From: Tetradesmus obliquus
Taxonomy: Eukaryota; Chlorophyta; Chlorophyceae; Sphaeropleales; Scenedesmaceae
Direction of reading: 5' to 3'
DNA: 64,000 nt
Assembly: GCA_030272155.1 (NCBI GenBank)
Contig: CP126198.1
Span: 3,658,001-3,722,000 of the forward strand
Shown: positions 1-12,331 of the stretch, piece by piece
Layout of the letters: every line of letters begins with the position of its first letter
Position numbering within the stretch: the first letter of the stretch is position 1
Translations under genes and position numbers: made by a program
The notes under the pieces: generated by a model
Seen by the model: only the letters and a program-made list of their open reading frames with translations
Told to the model about the DNA's origin: nothing
Databases searched by the model: none

Positions 1-3000
1 GGACCATGCTGCCGTTGTAATGCACGCATAGCGCACGCATAATCAAGTTTGGTGGGCGGCAACGCACAGCGCCACAAGCGTACAACCAACTCTGGCTGCC
101 AGGAACCACATTCACTGCCGCAGGCACCCTATTCCGGGTACTACACCCACAAGATTGGTGAACAACGTTGATGCTATGGCCTGATGGGTAACATGACGAT
201 GATGAAGATTGGTGAACAGTTACGCCATCGTATCGTCAAATGTATGCTCGAATGTATGCCTGAGCGCTTACAAAACCAGCCTCCAGGGACCACCCTCCAC
301 ACTGACCAGTTGTGCTACACAACTGCACACATGCGCATCTAGGGGGCAGCCCAAGCACGCCTTGGAGGACATGCCTCTTACACCGCAACGGTGTGACATC
401 GCATTGGTTTTGAACAGACCACAAGGTGACCTGGCTCTGTACAAGTTGCTCTTGACGGATCAACCAACAAGCATGCAAGTTGGGCATTAATAGGTACAAA
501 GACACCACAAAACGCGCTGTGAATACACCACAAACACACGCATTGTACATCAAGGTCCAGCCGCCAAGACAAATATGCCTGGCCACAGCAACCACTGCTG
601 CAATGAAGGCGAACCATAACCTGTGACTGCATTAAAACCACATTAGCGTGGCCCGGAAAATTTATGAAGAATGTGGACGTACCTGACAAGCGCACAACCA
701 CGGCCACCTCAACGCCGCCACTCCAAAGTTCGGCCCCAGCTACGCTCTCCATCTTGCACACACCTCGAGCAAGTTGCTTCATGCTCCAGTGTAGCATCCA
801 AGCCACAGCAGTGCATTGTGTTCTACAAGGTGCACCTGCCACCAGCCGTGCCTGCCTCACTGCGTTTTCTTGTCTTGATCCTGGCTGCTGCTGTCCACCA
901 GGCGTGAGTAGCCAGTCTGCACAGCATGGCAAGCAGCAGTCAAGTAACCACTGACAATTTCACACACTTCTGCAAGTGAGGTGGTGCACAGCAACATATC
1001 ATCAACCCTCACTGCATCCACCACGCATGCACGATGTTGAATAGCTATGAACGTACCTGCTCAACACAGCAGGTACGGCCTTGTTACTAAGCATAAACGA
1101 GTCCTCACCTGCTTGCGCCAGATGATGTTCCGCAAGAGCCCTGCACATGTAGGCATTGGCGCATGGTCGTCTTGAAGCTGACCGCGGTTCAACGACTCAG
1201 GTTCTGGCAGCCATAGCACGAGTAACACAAAAACAGCAGCGGAGCACAGCACCAGTGAGAGATCCGGCCAGCATCATCAACAGTTGTACGCGGTTGGCAC
1301 AAAACGCAATAGAAGCTGACTGCAGCCAAGCCTTCACAGGTTCACAAACCCACAAAATGCCGCTAGCGCTGATGATCTGCAAACATGCATGCTGTTGGCG
1401 GTTGGAGTACATACAAACCATATGATTAGAGGTGCAGGTGGTGCGCTTGACAGCCACTACTGCTGCTGTGCAGGGACGCTCACAACTCTGCTGTGTACGC
1501 AACGGTCACGACGAGCGCTACAGGTTCTGGCAGCCTTACTGCAAGGACGACTGCAGGTACATGCATGGCTCACCTGACACTGCTGCGGGCTCTGCTGCCG
1601 ACTCTGCTGCCGGCTCTGCTGCTGCTGCCGCTGCTGCTGCTGTCGCTGCTGCTGCTGCCCCTGCTGCGGCTTCTGTTGTTGGGACACAAGAGATATCATG
1701 CCCAAGGGGAGGCATAGCAATGTATGGAAGGACACGCAGGCAGGCAATGTATGGAAGGACACGCAGGCAGGCAGGCAGCATAGGATTCAACTACAAATCG
1801 AACTGTGCATGCGTGTGGCAAGTAGCACATTGGAGCATCCACACCACTGTTGCAGGGGCAGCCTGGCATCGATGGTTGTGTGTTCGAGCAGCACACCTTG
1901 TGAACTTAGACGGTAGGCCCCTAGCAACGCGCTGTCATAAAGCAGGCTGACAATGGAGATCATACAGCTTGCCTTGTCGCTGATATTGTTTAAACTACCA
2001 GACCACACCAATCTTGCTGTCATGTGGGAAAACCGTGAGCATGATGTTACATGCATCATTCAGGCTGCAACGCCGAGTCAGCAGGCTGTGCCAGCAGCAC
2101 CGTGCAACACTACAACATAACTGCTGTTGCATCAACTATAAATGCACTCAATGCTGCTGCAACATCCTTGCAGGCTTGTTCTGGCGTAGCTATGCAAGTA
2201 GCTGGTGGTATCTGCTTGACACACTTCCATAGCAACACCAGGCACCAGCAAGACAATCTGGCTGCTGTGTGCCATCCAACCGCACCTGATTCAGCTCGCT
2301 GCCGCAGCAGCACTTCTGCCATCTCCATCAACTTGATTTCTTTCTACTGCAGCTCCAATGATTGATGCATCCATACCAGCTGCTGCTGCTGCCACTTTGC
2401 CTTCTCTTCGCCTTCCACAACCGCCGCCTGCTTCTCCAATTTCCTTATCTCTCTCTTACACGACTTAAGCCTTTGGCGAGCGCGTTGGAGGAGCGGTGAC
2501 ACCCAAACCTGCTGGCCTGCCGATGCAGACATGCCGCCCCCTGCAGTACACAACAGGCTATGCAATAAAATGCGACATTGAATTCAGCCTCAACTGCTTG
2601 TTGCGCTGTGGGGCTGCCAGTACAGGAATATTGGATTTGTCCAATCTGGCCTCCCGGTTCCGGGACCCTATCCGGGAGACTAAAGCCTCTCGGCTTGAAA
2701 GCTGCGGAGAACAGCAGCAGCAGCCCTATAATCATCATCAAGACAGTTTTTTCTTGGGCGTATAAGTGTTCTTACACAGCCAGGGACGCAGCAGCTTAAG
2801 TCCGAGGAAGTACCCCAGCAGCAGTACTTCATCTACGCGGTCGCCATTTACAGGCATGATGCTACTTCCGCCTCAACTCAATCCTGTACAAAGCATCCTT
2901 TCTGTAGGTTTCATCAGTAACATGCTATCCATCTAGCGATGCACCTAGGTCAGCGTGATAAACAAGCTGTGTTCTGTTGCTCTCTGCTGCTGTGGGGTGC

Positions 3001-3168
3001 ACTGTGGGGTGCACATGCACACAGTTTGTTGGCAGCTGCTAGTGCACACACACTGTCCTGCCAGTATCAATTCGGCATTACTGGTTGTTGCTGGCAACAT
3101 GGGGCCTGTGCTGCAGCAAAGTGTCTGCCTGGAGGACCTCCTGCATGTGCGTCAGGCTGACAACCACT
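1..3168. repeat. Degenerate interspersed element, copy A (runs off the left edge)
   Basis: This stretch is closely similar, in reverse complement, to 21811-25480. Homology ends sharply near 3168 and is still running at base 1, so the outer end is not in the window. Read on the minus strand, it shows protein-like patches kept in both copies: a Lys/Glu-rich coiled-coil patch (about 2565-2344), a Gln/Ala repeat (about 1665-1570), a patch containing RGQLQDDHAPMPTCAG (about 1190-1110), and one containing GYSRLVDSSSQDQDKK (about 930-870). The last two end at GTGAGG-like donors, so the ancestral gene was probably spliced. I recognise no transposase, reverse transcriptase or capsid, so the family is unassigned. 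It looks broken and old. About 2670-2895 differs completely from the matching part of copy B. Confidence 0.75.
1718..1771. repeat. 27-bp direct repeat, two units, inside copy A
   Basis: Two identical 27-bp units lie head to tail (1718-1744 and 1745-1771). Copy B has a single unit, so this duplication arose in copy A after the two copies separated. Confidence 0.85.
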
Positions 3169-3186
3169 GAGTAAATAGGACAATTC

Positions 3187-3214
3187 TCAATCAATCAATC
3201 AATCAATCAATCAA
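3187..3214. repeat. (TCAA)7 microsatellite
   Basis: Seven perfect TCAA units start about 20 bp beyond the end of the homology between the two element copies. It may mark an insertion edge. Confidence 0.95.
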
Positions 3215-4370
3215 CTACACGTTTTGCTAGCAAGAGGGGGACCAGAAAGGCAGCCACTCTTAAACCACCTCAGGTGGTTCCTGACCAGAGGGGGCAAACC
3301 CCCAAGCCAGGGCCAGATACGGCCAGAACCTTCAAACACAGAAGAACAAGCAGGTCTCTCAATCGCTGATGGCCCTGAGCTGGACCACCGCGTCAGTGCA
3401 TTCCCGTGTTGGGTGAAGCCTTCCATTACGGCACTGCCAGCCCACACCAGCAATCATGAATGGCTCATTTGAGGCCGGGTACATCTGCTGTAGGCGCTGC
3501 TGTCGCAAAAGTGACTGCTGCTGCCTGTAAGAGTGGGAGGATGAGCGGGAACTCCTCATAGGACGAGTTTAAGCATGGTAAAAGCATAACTGCGCACCTT
3601 CAAGCAATGCTGGTCCAGAAGCTGAGTACTGCAGAGGCTGAAACTGAAAAGAGTGCTTTCATTTAGCACGGAGGTCTACTGTGAAGGCCGCTGGCGGGTT
3701 AGTCCAGGTTGCTGCATCGAGCTTTGGCAGTGCAAGGCCAAGTGACAGCTGCTGCGGAGTCTACGGAGTCCGCACCTGCCTTGTTCCTGGATGCTTCAAA
3801 CTAACTGAAAGTCTATCCAGAACTGTTGTATTGAGCAGCTGGCATCTGTAGCTGCTTACAGGGAGCAGGTTCAGTTTCCCGGATAGGGTACCCACATGAT
3901 GTGGCTGGGACAATTGACATGTGCATGCGCTCTTGTGCATGTTTTATGCGAGGGCCACTGCAGTGCATGAAGCAAGCGACATGGATTCCCAGAGTCAGGT
4001 GTTGGAGGGACCTTCTTTTTTCTTTATTTTTATTTTTGTCTTTCTTTTTTTCAGTGGGGTGACAGGACTTTCAGCAAAGGCTGTGCACAAGTGACAGCAC
4101 CTCCCGATTGCCGCCAGCATGCTACTGGCACCTTCCCCAACATGGCTTGCTCACATGGACCAGTGTATGCCTGTGCAGGCTGCTGCAGCGGTTGCTACTG
4201 CTGCATACGTCGGCAGAGGGTTACGCAGTTTGTTACCCATCAGCAGTCTAGTGCCGTGGCTTGTGTCACCTGTCTTACGGCTGTTGACTGTTGCTGTTCT
4301 GGCAAGATGACAGAGGCAATGGAGCAGTGCTCCCTCCTGTTGCCGCTTCAGAGGGTGCGGGGCCGATGGC

Positions 4371-4408
4371 GTTGATGCTATGGCTTGATGGGAAACATGA
4401 TGATGAAG
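4371..4408 (+). repeat. Short dispersed repeat (one of five sites)
   Basis: The core GTTGATGCTATGGCTTGATG is followed by a GATGAT-rich end. Other sites are 166-206 (+), 24757-24795 (-), 25286-25325 (-) and 26294-26356 (-, two partial units). Two of the five lie inside the large element copies at matching places. The others are free-standing. Flanks also match over some tens of bases between 4350-4408 and 24757-24830. Confidence 0.7.
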
Positions 4409-4576
4409 TTGAGCAGGATGACAGCTGTTGCAGGTGCTGTGCACGTGCACAGCACTGCTGCTTGGCAAGCAGTTGCTCTTCTGCTTGTGAGAGAAGCCTC
4501 AGAGAAGGGTGCGAGCCTCAGACTGCATGTGTTGCCCTGAATTACCAGGCAGGCAGATGTTGCAAGTGCCAGGCAG

Positions 4577-4628
4577 GGTGCCTGCTGCTGCTGCTGCTGC
4601 TCCTGCTGCTGCTACTGCTGCTGCTGTG
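4577..4628 (+). repeat. CTG trinucleotide tract
   Basis: An imperfect run of CTG units lies outside any gene model. It is the only long CTG tract in the window that is not next to a splice acceptor. Confidence 0.9.
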
Positions 4629-5616
4629 AGTGCTTTAGTACATCAGGCGGCTGCTACTCTGTTGCTGCTTGATTCACGGATGTTAACCAAGATGGTTACT
4701 CTGAACCCTGCAACCTGGGACCGCTTGACGGAGACGGTGGAAAAGTCTCAAAGCTCATCAGCCGGCTGAGGCGCATCAGCTCTGCTGGTGACTGACAAAT
4801 GAACATCCATCTTGTGCAGCAAGTGCACGTAGCAGCCAGTGTTGCCGACTGATCAGCCTCATGAGGGTGGTACTGCCTGCATCCCTGGTTCTGTGATGGG
4901 GCGTAATGTATTTCAACATTGCAGGTTTGATTGCCAATCAATAAAGCCAACCGTAAGGCAATGAAGGTATGCCTGGTGGGGTGTGAAACCTTGATGCCAG
5001 GGGGATGCACTCAGTGCACGGTGCGGCATTGTGGCACGCTAGTAGTGCTGCGGGCCTCCACTAGTAACCTGGGGTCAGGGAGTGCACCGTGACGGGATAT
5101 GCTGAGGTTTGTAACGTGTTTGAATGTTCTTGGATTCAAGCGGCAGAGGAAAATGACAAGCACCAATCAAGTATGGCGCTGGCCAGCCGTGCGGTGTTGT
5201 TGACACCAACCTGCACCCTAGTCAGCCACATTGCTGACCGGTAAGGTGACACGCCGAATAACCCTCTCAAAGCCATGAAAGGTATAACTAACATCGTCCC
5301 TGCTCGACATCGTCGCTTGCCACCTCAGCCACCAAACACTTTCGCAGCAAGTGACCAGACATGTTACAACATTAGCAGGTATGTTTGAGCCTGGTGCTCG
5401 ATTCCCAGTAAAGTGCAGAGTGCAATCGTTTGTTGTTGAAACACACGGACTTGCCTGAGTGATACATCTGCGGCAGCAGCCACAACGTCGACTGCGAACG
5501 CTGAACCGCTGCCTGAGACAGTGTGTGCATCTTAAACACCAGATCTGCTATACATTGACCCGAAATACAGCGCTGCCGATCTGGCAGCAGCAGAGGGCCG
5601 CAGCCCAGTAAAAGCC

Positions 5617-8600
5617 ATGTCAGAGAAGGAGGCTCCCGTGAAGGCAGAGGAGCCCAAAGCAGCAAAGGAAGACAATGAGGCTCCAGCAGCAACAGTAGCT
5701 GCAAAGACGGCCGAGACAGACGCAGCACAGGTGGGCCTGGGCAGCCTTATCTTGAGGCTGCTGTCACTTTTCGTGGAAGCCAGTAGCAGGCTCGGCATGG
5801 CTGAAAGAATTCCGGTTTGTTTGATCGCAGGGCCAGGACGATGCATCCGATAAGCCACAGCCTCCCCCGCTGAGGTCAGGCTGGTCTCAGGTGGTGAAGG
5901 GTGGCAAGGTCGTCCCGGTCGAGGAGGCTGAAGCACAGCAGGCAGCTGCCAGCAAGGCAGAGGGTAGGGACAGGCATGAGTCGCACGGTAGAAGTCGCTC
6001 ATCGCACGGCTCATCGCGCCACCATGAACGCAGCAGCAGGGGCGAGGGCAGGGGCAGGGGCAGCAGTCATGCAGCAGGCTCAGACGGCCCCAACAGCAGC
6101 AACAGGTCCGGCAACAGCAGCAGAAACGAAGATAGAGCAGCTAAGGCCAGCAATGCAGCAGCTGCTGCTCAGGCTGACAAGGCTGCAGCACCCCGCAGCA
6201 CTGAGGAGGCTGGAGCTGAGGAGGGCACAAAAACGGCAGCTGCAAAGGTAAGCTGCATCACATGCATCTGCACACATGCTGTAAGGAAAATTTACCAGCT
6301 CTTTACAGTTCTCGGTGCTGCCTGCTGTAAACAGTTGCAGCCAGCACATGCTGCAGGAGGCGTGCAAGTCTGCAGCAGTGTGCGGACTGCCACTTGCAGG
6401 ACAGCAGCTCTGGCGGCGGCTGCTGTTGTAGTGCAGTTGTAGCCCGTTTGTAACATTCTCTTTGCATCATTGCTGCTTGCAGGAAGCACCAAAGGAGCCA
6501 CCAAAGCCCAGCAAGCCAGCTTGGAACAAGGTGTGCCCAGTCAGGCTTAGTGTCAGCATTAGCCACATGGAATATGCTGCAGCATCAACAAGCGCCTCCG
6601 AGCAGCTGCTGGATGCTATCGTACATGCAGCACTCACAACCTGCCTGGCGCGTGCAGCAAAGTAGCCTCTGGTGGCAGCTGCTGCCTTCTGTGTTGCGTG
6701 CATACTACTGCTACAGGCAACAGACCACATGGTATTGGTCTAGTGCGTTTGCATCATTTAACCAAATCACTTGGATAGGCTGCCTCCGGCCTACCGCAGC
6801 ATCGCTGCGTTTGGCATCTCGGCAGCTTTTGCACCAACAGCCCGCATCAGCTGCCCCTGTTGTGCATTGCTCACATTGCTTGCTGCTCTGCTGTACATCT
6901 GCCGTGCATCTGCTGTGCATTTCCTGCAGCCCGCCGCGCCAGCGCCAGCAGCAGCAGCAGCAGCAGCGCCTACCGCTGAGCCCCACACCACACACTGGCC
7001 CACCCTGGAACACGCCAAGGAGGCACCCAAGAAGAAGCCAGCAGCAGCTGGCAGCAGCAGCAGCGGCGGCGGCAAGGTGCGCTGCCGTTGTGTCTGTTAT
7101 GTTTCATAGCTGTGTTGTTTTGGTTGTATGCAACGGCGGATCCATGGATTGCTCAGCTTCTTGCAACGGACTGCTTGATGTCGACCACGGGTAAGCCATA
7201 CCTTTCGGCATTGCGGACTGCTTGTCCTGCAACTTTCCTACCCTTTTTCTGGTTGCCTATCCGTGCGGTGCACAGCCGTGTGCAGCACACTTAAGCTGGC
7301 TTACATTTCGCAGGGCTTTGCATGCAACTGCACCAGCCAGTGAAGTGGAAAGCCAGTGTGCACTGAGCTGCAGCTGCGTGTGTGTACAAGGCCCGTCATT
7401 ACAGTGTGCTGCGTGCACGCTGCCTGTGGCGCTCCTTTTCTTTGTGTTTGTGTGTTTTCCTTCAACAAATGCATCTTGGCGTACCACTTCCGCTGGCAAC
7501 ACTGCGCGTTCACTGCTGACCTCTCTGCGTGTCGGTGCTGCCTTTTGGTGCTGCTTCCTACGCTGCTGCTGTGCATCATGCAATTGCATTGCTTGAGCAG
7601 GAGGGAGGCTCCGTATCAGGGGGCAGCAAAGAGAGGAAGAAGGGCAACAAGGTGCATCTGGCGCAGATAAACCCAGAGCCATACAGCAGCAGCAAGGACA
7701 GGGAACGTGAACACCACGGCAGAGGAGGCGAGCACAGCCGCGGCAGTAAGCACGGCGAGCGCGGCGCTTACAGCAGCAGCAGCGCCAGCGCTGCCAACCA
7801 CGGCAGCAGCAGCAGCAGGTCTGGCGGCCGCAGCGGCGGCAGCGGCGCTGCAGCAGCAGCACCTGTGCCACCGGTGCGGTATGGTGTGAGTGAGCAGGCT
7901 GCCAAGTGGACCAGCGCTGCGGCTGTCACTGCTGCGGCTGCAGCAGCAACTGCTGCCACAGTTGGCGCTGCTGCAGCAGCAGCACCCGCGCCACCTGCCC
8001 CTGCAGCTTCTAGCAGCGCAGCAGCAGGCAGTGCCAGCGGCAGCAGCAGCCCTGCTGCCCCGGCCGCTGCTGCTGCTGCCAGCGGCAACGGCACTGCAGG
8101 TGCGCCATCCCCGCCTGCTGCTGCACCGCGTGCGCCACGCAGCGCAGACGGCCAAGATGGCCACACCTACGGCAGCAGGGGCGGCAGCGGCGGCTATAAC
8201 AGCAGCAGCAGCCGCGGCGCAGCAGACAAGGGTGGCCGCAGCGGCGGCCGTGGCAGCGGTCGCGGCAGCAGCAGCAATAGCTACGGCGGCCGTGGCGGCG
8301 GCGGCGGCCGCGGCGCAGGTGGTGGTGCTGCTGCTGTTCCTGCCGGCAGCGCGGCTGCGCACACTGGCGGCTATTACTTCCTTCCGAGCGGCCAGGTCAT
8401 GTTCTACCCGCCGCCTGCGGTGACGCCGAATGCGGTGTCACCCGATGCGCTGAAGGAGTCGGTGCGGCGCCAGATCGAGTACTACTTCAGCGGCGAGAAC
8501 CTCGGACGCGACTTTTTCCTGCGAGGCAAGATGGACAGCGAGGGCTGGATCAGCCTGGTGCTGATCGCAGGGTTTAACCGGGTGCGGATGTTAACACCTG

Positions 8601-9449
8601 ACATTGCGGTGATTCTCGAGAGCCTCGCAGACAGCAGCTTGGTTGAAGTGAAGCTTGAGGGGCTGCTGATCCGGGCGAAGGATAACCCGCTGCAATGGGT
8701 GCTGCCAGGTGCACCTGTGCACGGCGGCCAGCCTGCAGCAGCAGCAGCAGCAGCAGCAGAGGAGGGTGAGGGGGAGGGCGCAGCGACGGCTGCTGAGGTA
8801 GCAGCAGGAGAGGCAGAGGCTGCTGCGCCAGCGCCAGCAGCAGCAGCAGCAGCAGCAGCAGAGAGCGCAGAGCCTGCAGCAGCAGAAGACAAGCAGAGTG
8901 CTGACAACGGCCCAGCAGCAGATGAGCAGGCAGCACCTGCAGCAGCAGCAGCAGCAGCAGCAGCAGCGCCAGCACCTGATGCTGCTACGCCTCAGAAGGC
9001 AGCTAAGCCGGAGGGTGCTGAGCTGCCGTCTCCTGCCACTCCAGCCACCCCTGCAGTGTCTGCAGCACCTTCAGCTGCCATGGCGGCTGCGGCGGCGGCT
9101 GCAGCAGCATCAGCGGCGCCGCCTGCTGCTGCTGCTGCTGCCAAGCCTGTCAAGGGCAAGGCAGATGGTGATGATGAGGAGAGCAGCGACTTTGATGAGG
9201 AAGAGGAGGAGGACCTGTTTGAGATGGATGAGGACAGGGACAAGTGAGTGACTGTTATTTTGTTATGTTACATGTTACGTGATGAGCACGAGTTTGGAAG
9301 GTGTTAGCTGTGCAGTGCAGCGGCAGGAGTGGGACATATTTATGTGTGCAATTCTGCGGCTGACTGCTAAATGCAGTGCACTGCTTCTGGAAAAGTCGAG
9401 ACAATCATGCAGCACCTGCCCGGTGTTGCACACTCTGAGATGCCTGTGC

Positions 9450-9491
<42 letters not shown>

Positions 9492-11513
9492 AGGGCCGAC
9501 AAGGCGCACCCCGGCGACATGACTGACCGTGATGTGGACAAGCTGATTGTGGTGACCAGCGCCAAGAAGGGTGCCAAGCAGCCGCTGGACCAGCAGCTGA
9601 TCGATGATGGCCTCGCACTGTACCAGGAGCAGCTTAGCGAGGTGAGTTTATGTAAACAGCTAGCCTTGACCAGTCTTGAGCTTCTGGGGGATTATTGTGT
9701 GTCATGTTCATTATGGGTCGTGTTTGTACCAGCATCAGTTCATTAGTGACGGCCGGGTGCTGTACCAGGAGTAGCTGAGCGAGGTGAGTTGTGGGCCTTG
9801 GTGCTCGCATGAGGCTGTGGCGGGTGTTGGCTGCTTCATGGATGAGGTGTGTGCCAGCAGCAGCTGGTTGATGATGGCCGCTGGCTCTACCAGCAGCAGC
9901 TCAGCGAGGTAAGCCGAACAGTAGTCTTGACCATCACTGGGTGCGATGTGCATCATGTTCATGTTTGTGCCAGCAGCAGCTGGTTGCTGATGGCCGGGCG
10001 CTGTGCCAGAGCAGCTCAGCGAGGTGAGCCTTGAGGGCTGGTGAAGAAGCAGGCGGTGAAAGTGCAACTGACAGAACACGGCATAGGGATGTACAGAGTG
10101 CAGCTCAATTTGATTCCAGGAGTGCCTGAAATTCCTGGAATTGCATGGAACCTTGGGTCAGTAGCCATGGTAGCGACCGGCTCACATACTGCTGCACCTG
10201 CGCCCTTGCTGCCTCTGCTCACCACGCACACCCTCACTCCCGCAGAGCCGCGGCGGCAAGCGCGGCGGGCACCGCGGCAGCAGCGACCACCACGACAGCA
10301 AGTTTGAGCGCCACGGCGGCCTGCACCAGCAGCAGCAGCAGCAGCAGGGCCGGCCGCCGCGCGGGCCTGGCGGGCGCAGCCACGGCTTCTACGGCAGCAG
10401 CCTGGGCAAGAGCTACAGCAGGCCCGGCGGCGGCGGCTGGCGCTCCGGCAACCAGGTGCGGCGCTCGAACTTGTTGTTTCAGTGCAGTTGCTGGTGCATA
10501 GCATGCAGGCGATGATGGCGGATGAGTCGGACTGAGCTGTGAAAGAGCTGTTGGGGTACGAGTGAGCAGCCTAGTGATATGTGCGTTTGCGCCCAGGCTC
10601 ACCGCGGCCTTCCTTCGTGCAGCATGACCTCTGTAAGCCGCGGCTCAGCTTCATCGATCACACATAGCGCAGCAAACGGCATTCGCCATACGCCAAATTC
10701 CACCCTGTCACAAACCTGTCACTAACATGTCACTAACATCCTACTAACACACTCTGCCGCAGGGAGGCGGCGTGTTTGGCGGGAGCCCTCCCTCCCATCA
10801 CGTGGGCTGGCTCATTGGCGCCACACCCCCAGAGATGAACGGCCTGTACGGCACCGCTCACATGTTACCAACATAGTAGCTGATTTGTCATTGCTGCAGG
10901 GTGGCGGCGTGTTCGGCGAGAGCCCTCCCTCCCACCACGTGGGCTGGCTCATGGGCGCCACTCCCCCAGAGATGAACGGCCTGTACGGCACTTCCCCACT
11001 CTTCGGCTCAGCCGGCAGCGCTGCTGGCAGCGGCAAGCGCGCGAGCGGGCTTCTGGGCAGCAGCCCCAGGACAGGGTTTGGGGGCCCCGGCAGCCATGCA
11101 GGCAGCCATGCAGGGCCTGGCAGCAGCTTTGGCCTTGGCAGCAGCGCGCCCCTGGCCAAGTTCCAGCACCCGAGCCATGCGCTGCTGGAGAACCACGGCT
11201 TCAAGCAGATCGTGTACAAGAAGTACCACAAGCGCTGCCTGGAGGAGCGCGCACAGAAGGGTGAGCGGGGTTTAGGGTTTTTGCTTGGCCTGGCTGGGTT
11301 TTGGGGTCTGGTGAGCAGTTGGGGAAGTGTGTGATTGAAGCAGTTCGTGTACAGGAAGTACTACAAGCGCTGCCTGGAGCAGCGCACGCAAAGGAAGGGC
11401 AGTCGGGTTTTGCTGTCAGCTGGGTTGTAGCTGGGTTTCAGGTGGGTTGCGTAGTGCAGCATTGTGGTTGTGAGCCGGTGCTATTTTCTGTATGAGTTAT
11501 TGCTAACCTCCTC

Positions 11514-11547
<34 letters not shown>

Positions 11548-12286
11548 ATCCACTACACGCCAACAGGCATCGGCCAGAGCGAGGAGATGAACACGCTGTT
11601 CCGCTTCTGGTGCTACTTCCTGCGCGATAACTTCAACGACAGGATGTACAACGACTTCAAAAAGTACGCGGACGAGGACGCAGCGGCAGAGTACATGTAC
11701 GGCATGGAGTGCCTGTTCAGGTTCTACAGCTACGGCCTGGAGAAGAACTTCAGGGCGCCGCTGTACAAGGTGCGCAGCTGCTCGTCACATGCCTGCATGT
11801 ATGTTGGTGTGTAGTTGTGGGTGCCTGTTCAGGTTCAACAGCATGGCCTGAGAAGAACTTCCGCGCACCCGCTGTACAAGGTGCGCAGTGTTTTGTGCCA
11901 ACTGTGTGTGCTGTGCAGCGTATAACGCATGCTGTGATTGCTTTTGCGCTTGTTTGCTCGTTGAGCTAATGTGATGCTGGGGCTGTGATGAATGCTTGGG
12001 CACCCCTTCTGAAGGTGCGCTGAATTGCGACATGCATTCGTTGGTGGCTGGCTGGCTGGTTGGTTGGTTGGTTGGTGTGGGGTTCCCTCGGTGTAGCTGA
12101 CCATGTGGCGTGTGCTTGGGCTTGTCAAATATGCCGTCACACGTATCTACTTACTTGTTGTATGAACTGTCCTGCACTCTCATACCGCTCTTCTTCAGGA
12201 CTTTGCGGCGCTTGTGCTGAAGGACCACCAGAACAATGGCACCTGTACGGCCTGCAGAATTTGTGGGCCTTCGCCACTGACACAAA

Positions 12287-12331
<45 letters not shown>

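Larger units (their letters stand above)
3215..5616. other. Intergenic region upstream of LARP1
   Basis: I see no gene here. It holds two small hairpins (3263-3279, with arms AACCACCT/AGGTGGTT, and about 3288-3302, a G5/C5 stem), a T-rich tract at about 4014-4052, one copy of the short dispersed repeat (4371-4408), and a CTG run at 4577-4628. The last 250 bp should hold the LARP1 promoter and 5' UTR. No TATA box is evident. Open frames here lack codon structure or recognisable domains. Confidence 0.6.

Noticed and set aside
7616-8975. Minus-strand Ala- and Leu-rich open frames over LARP1 exon 5
   Set aside because: Shadow frames of GCA/CAG repeats. The plus frame carries the La motif.
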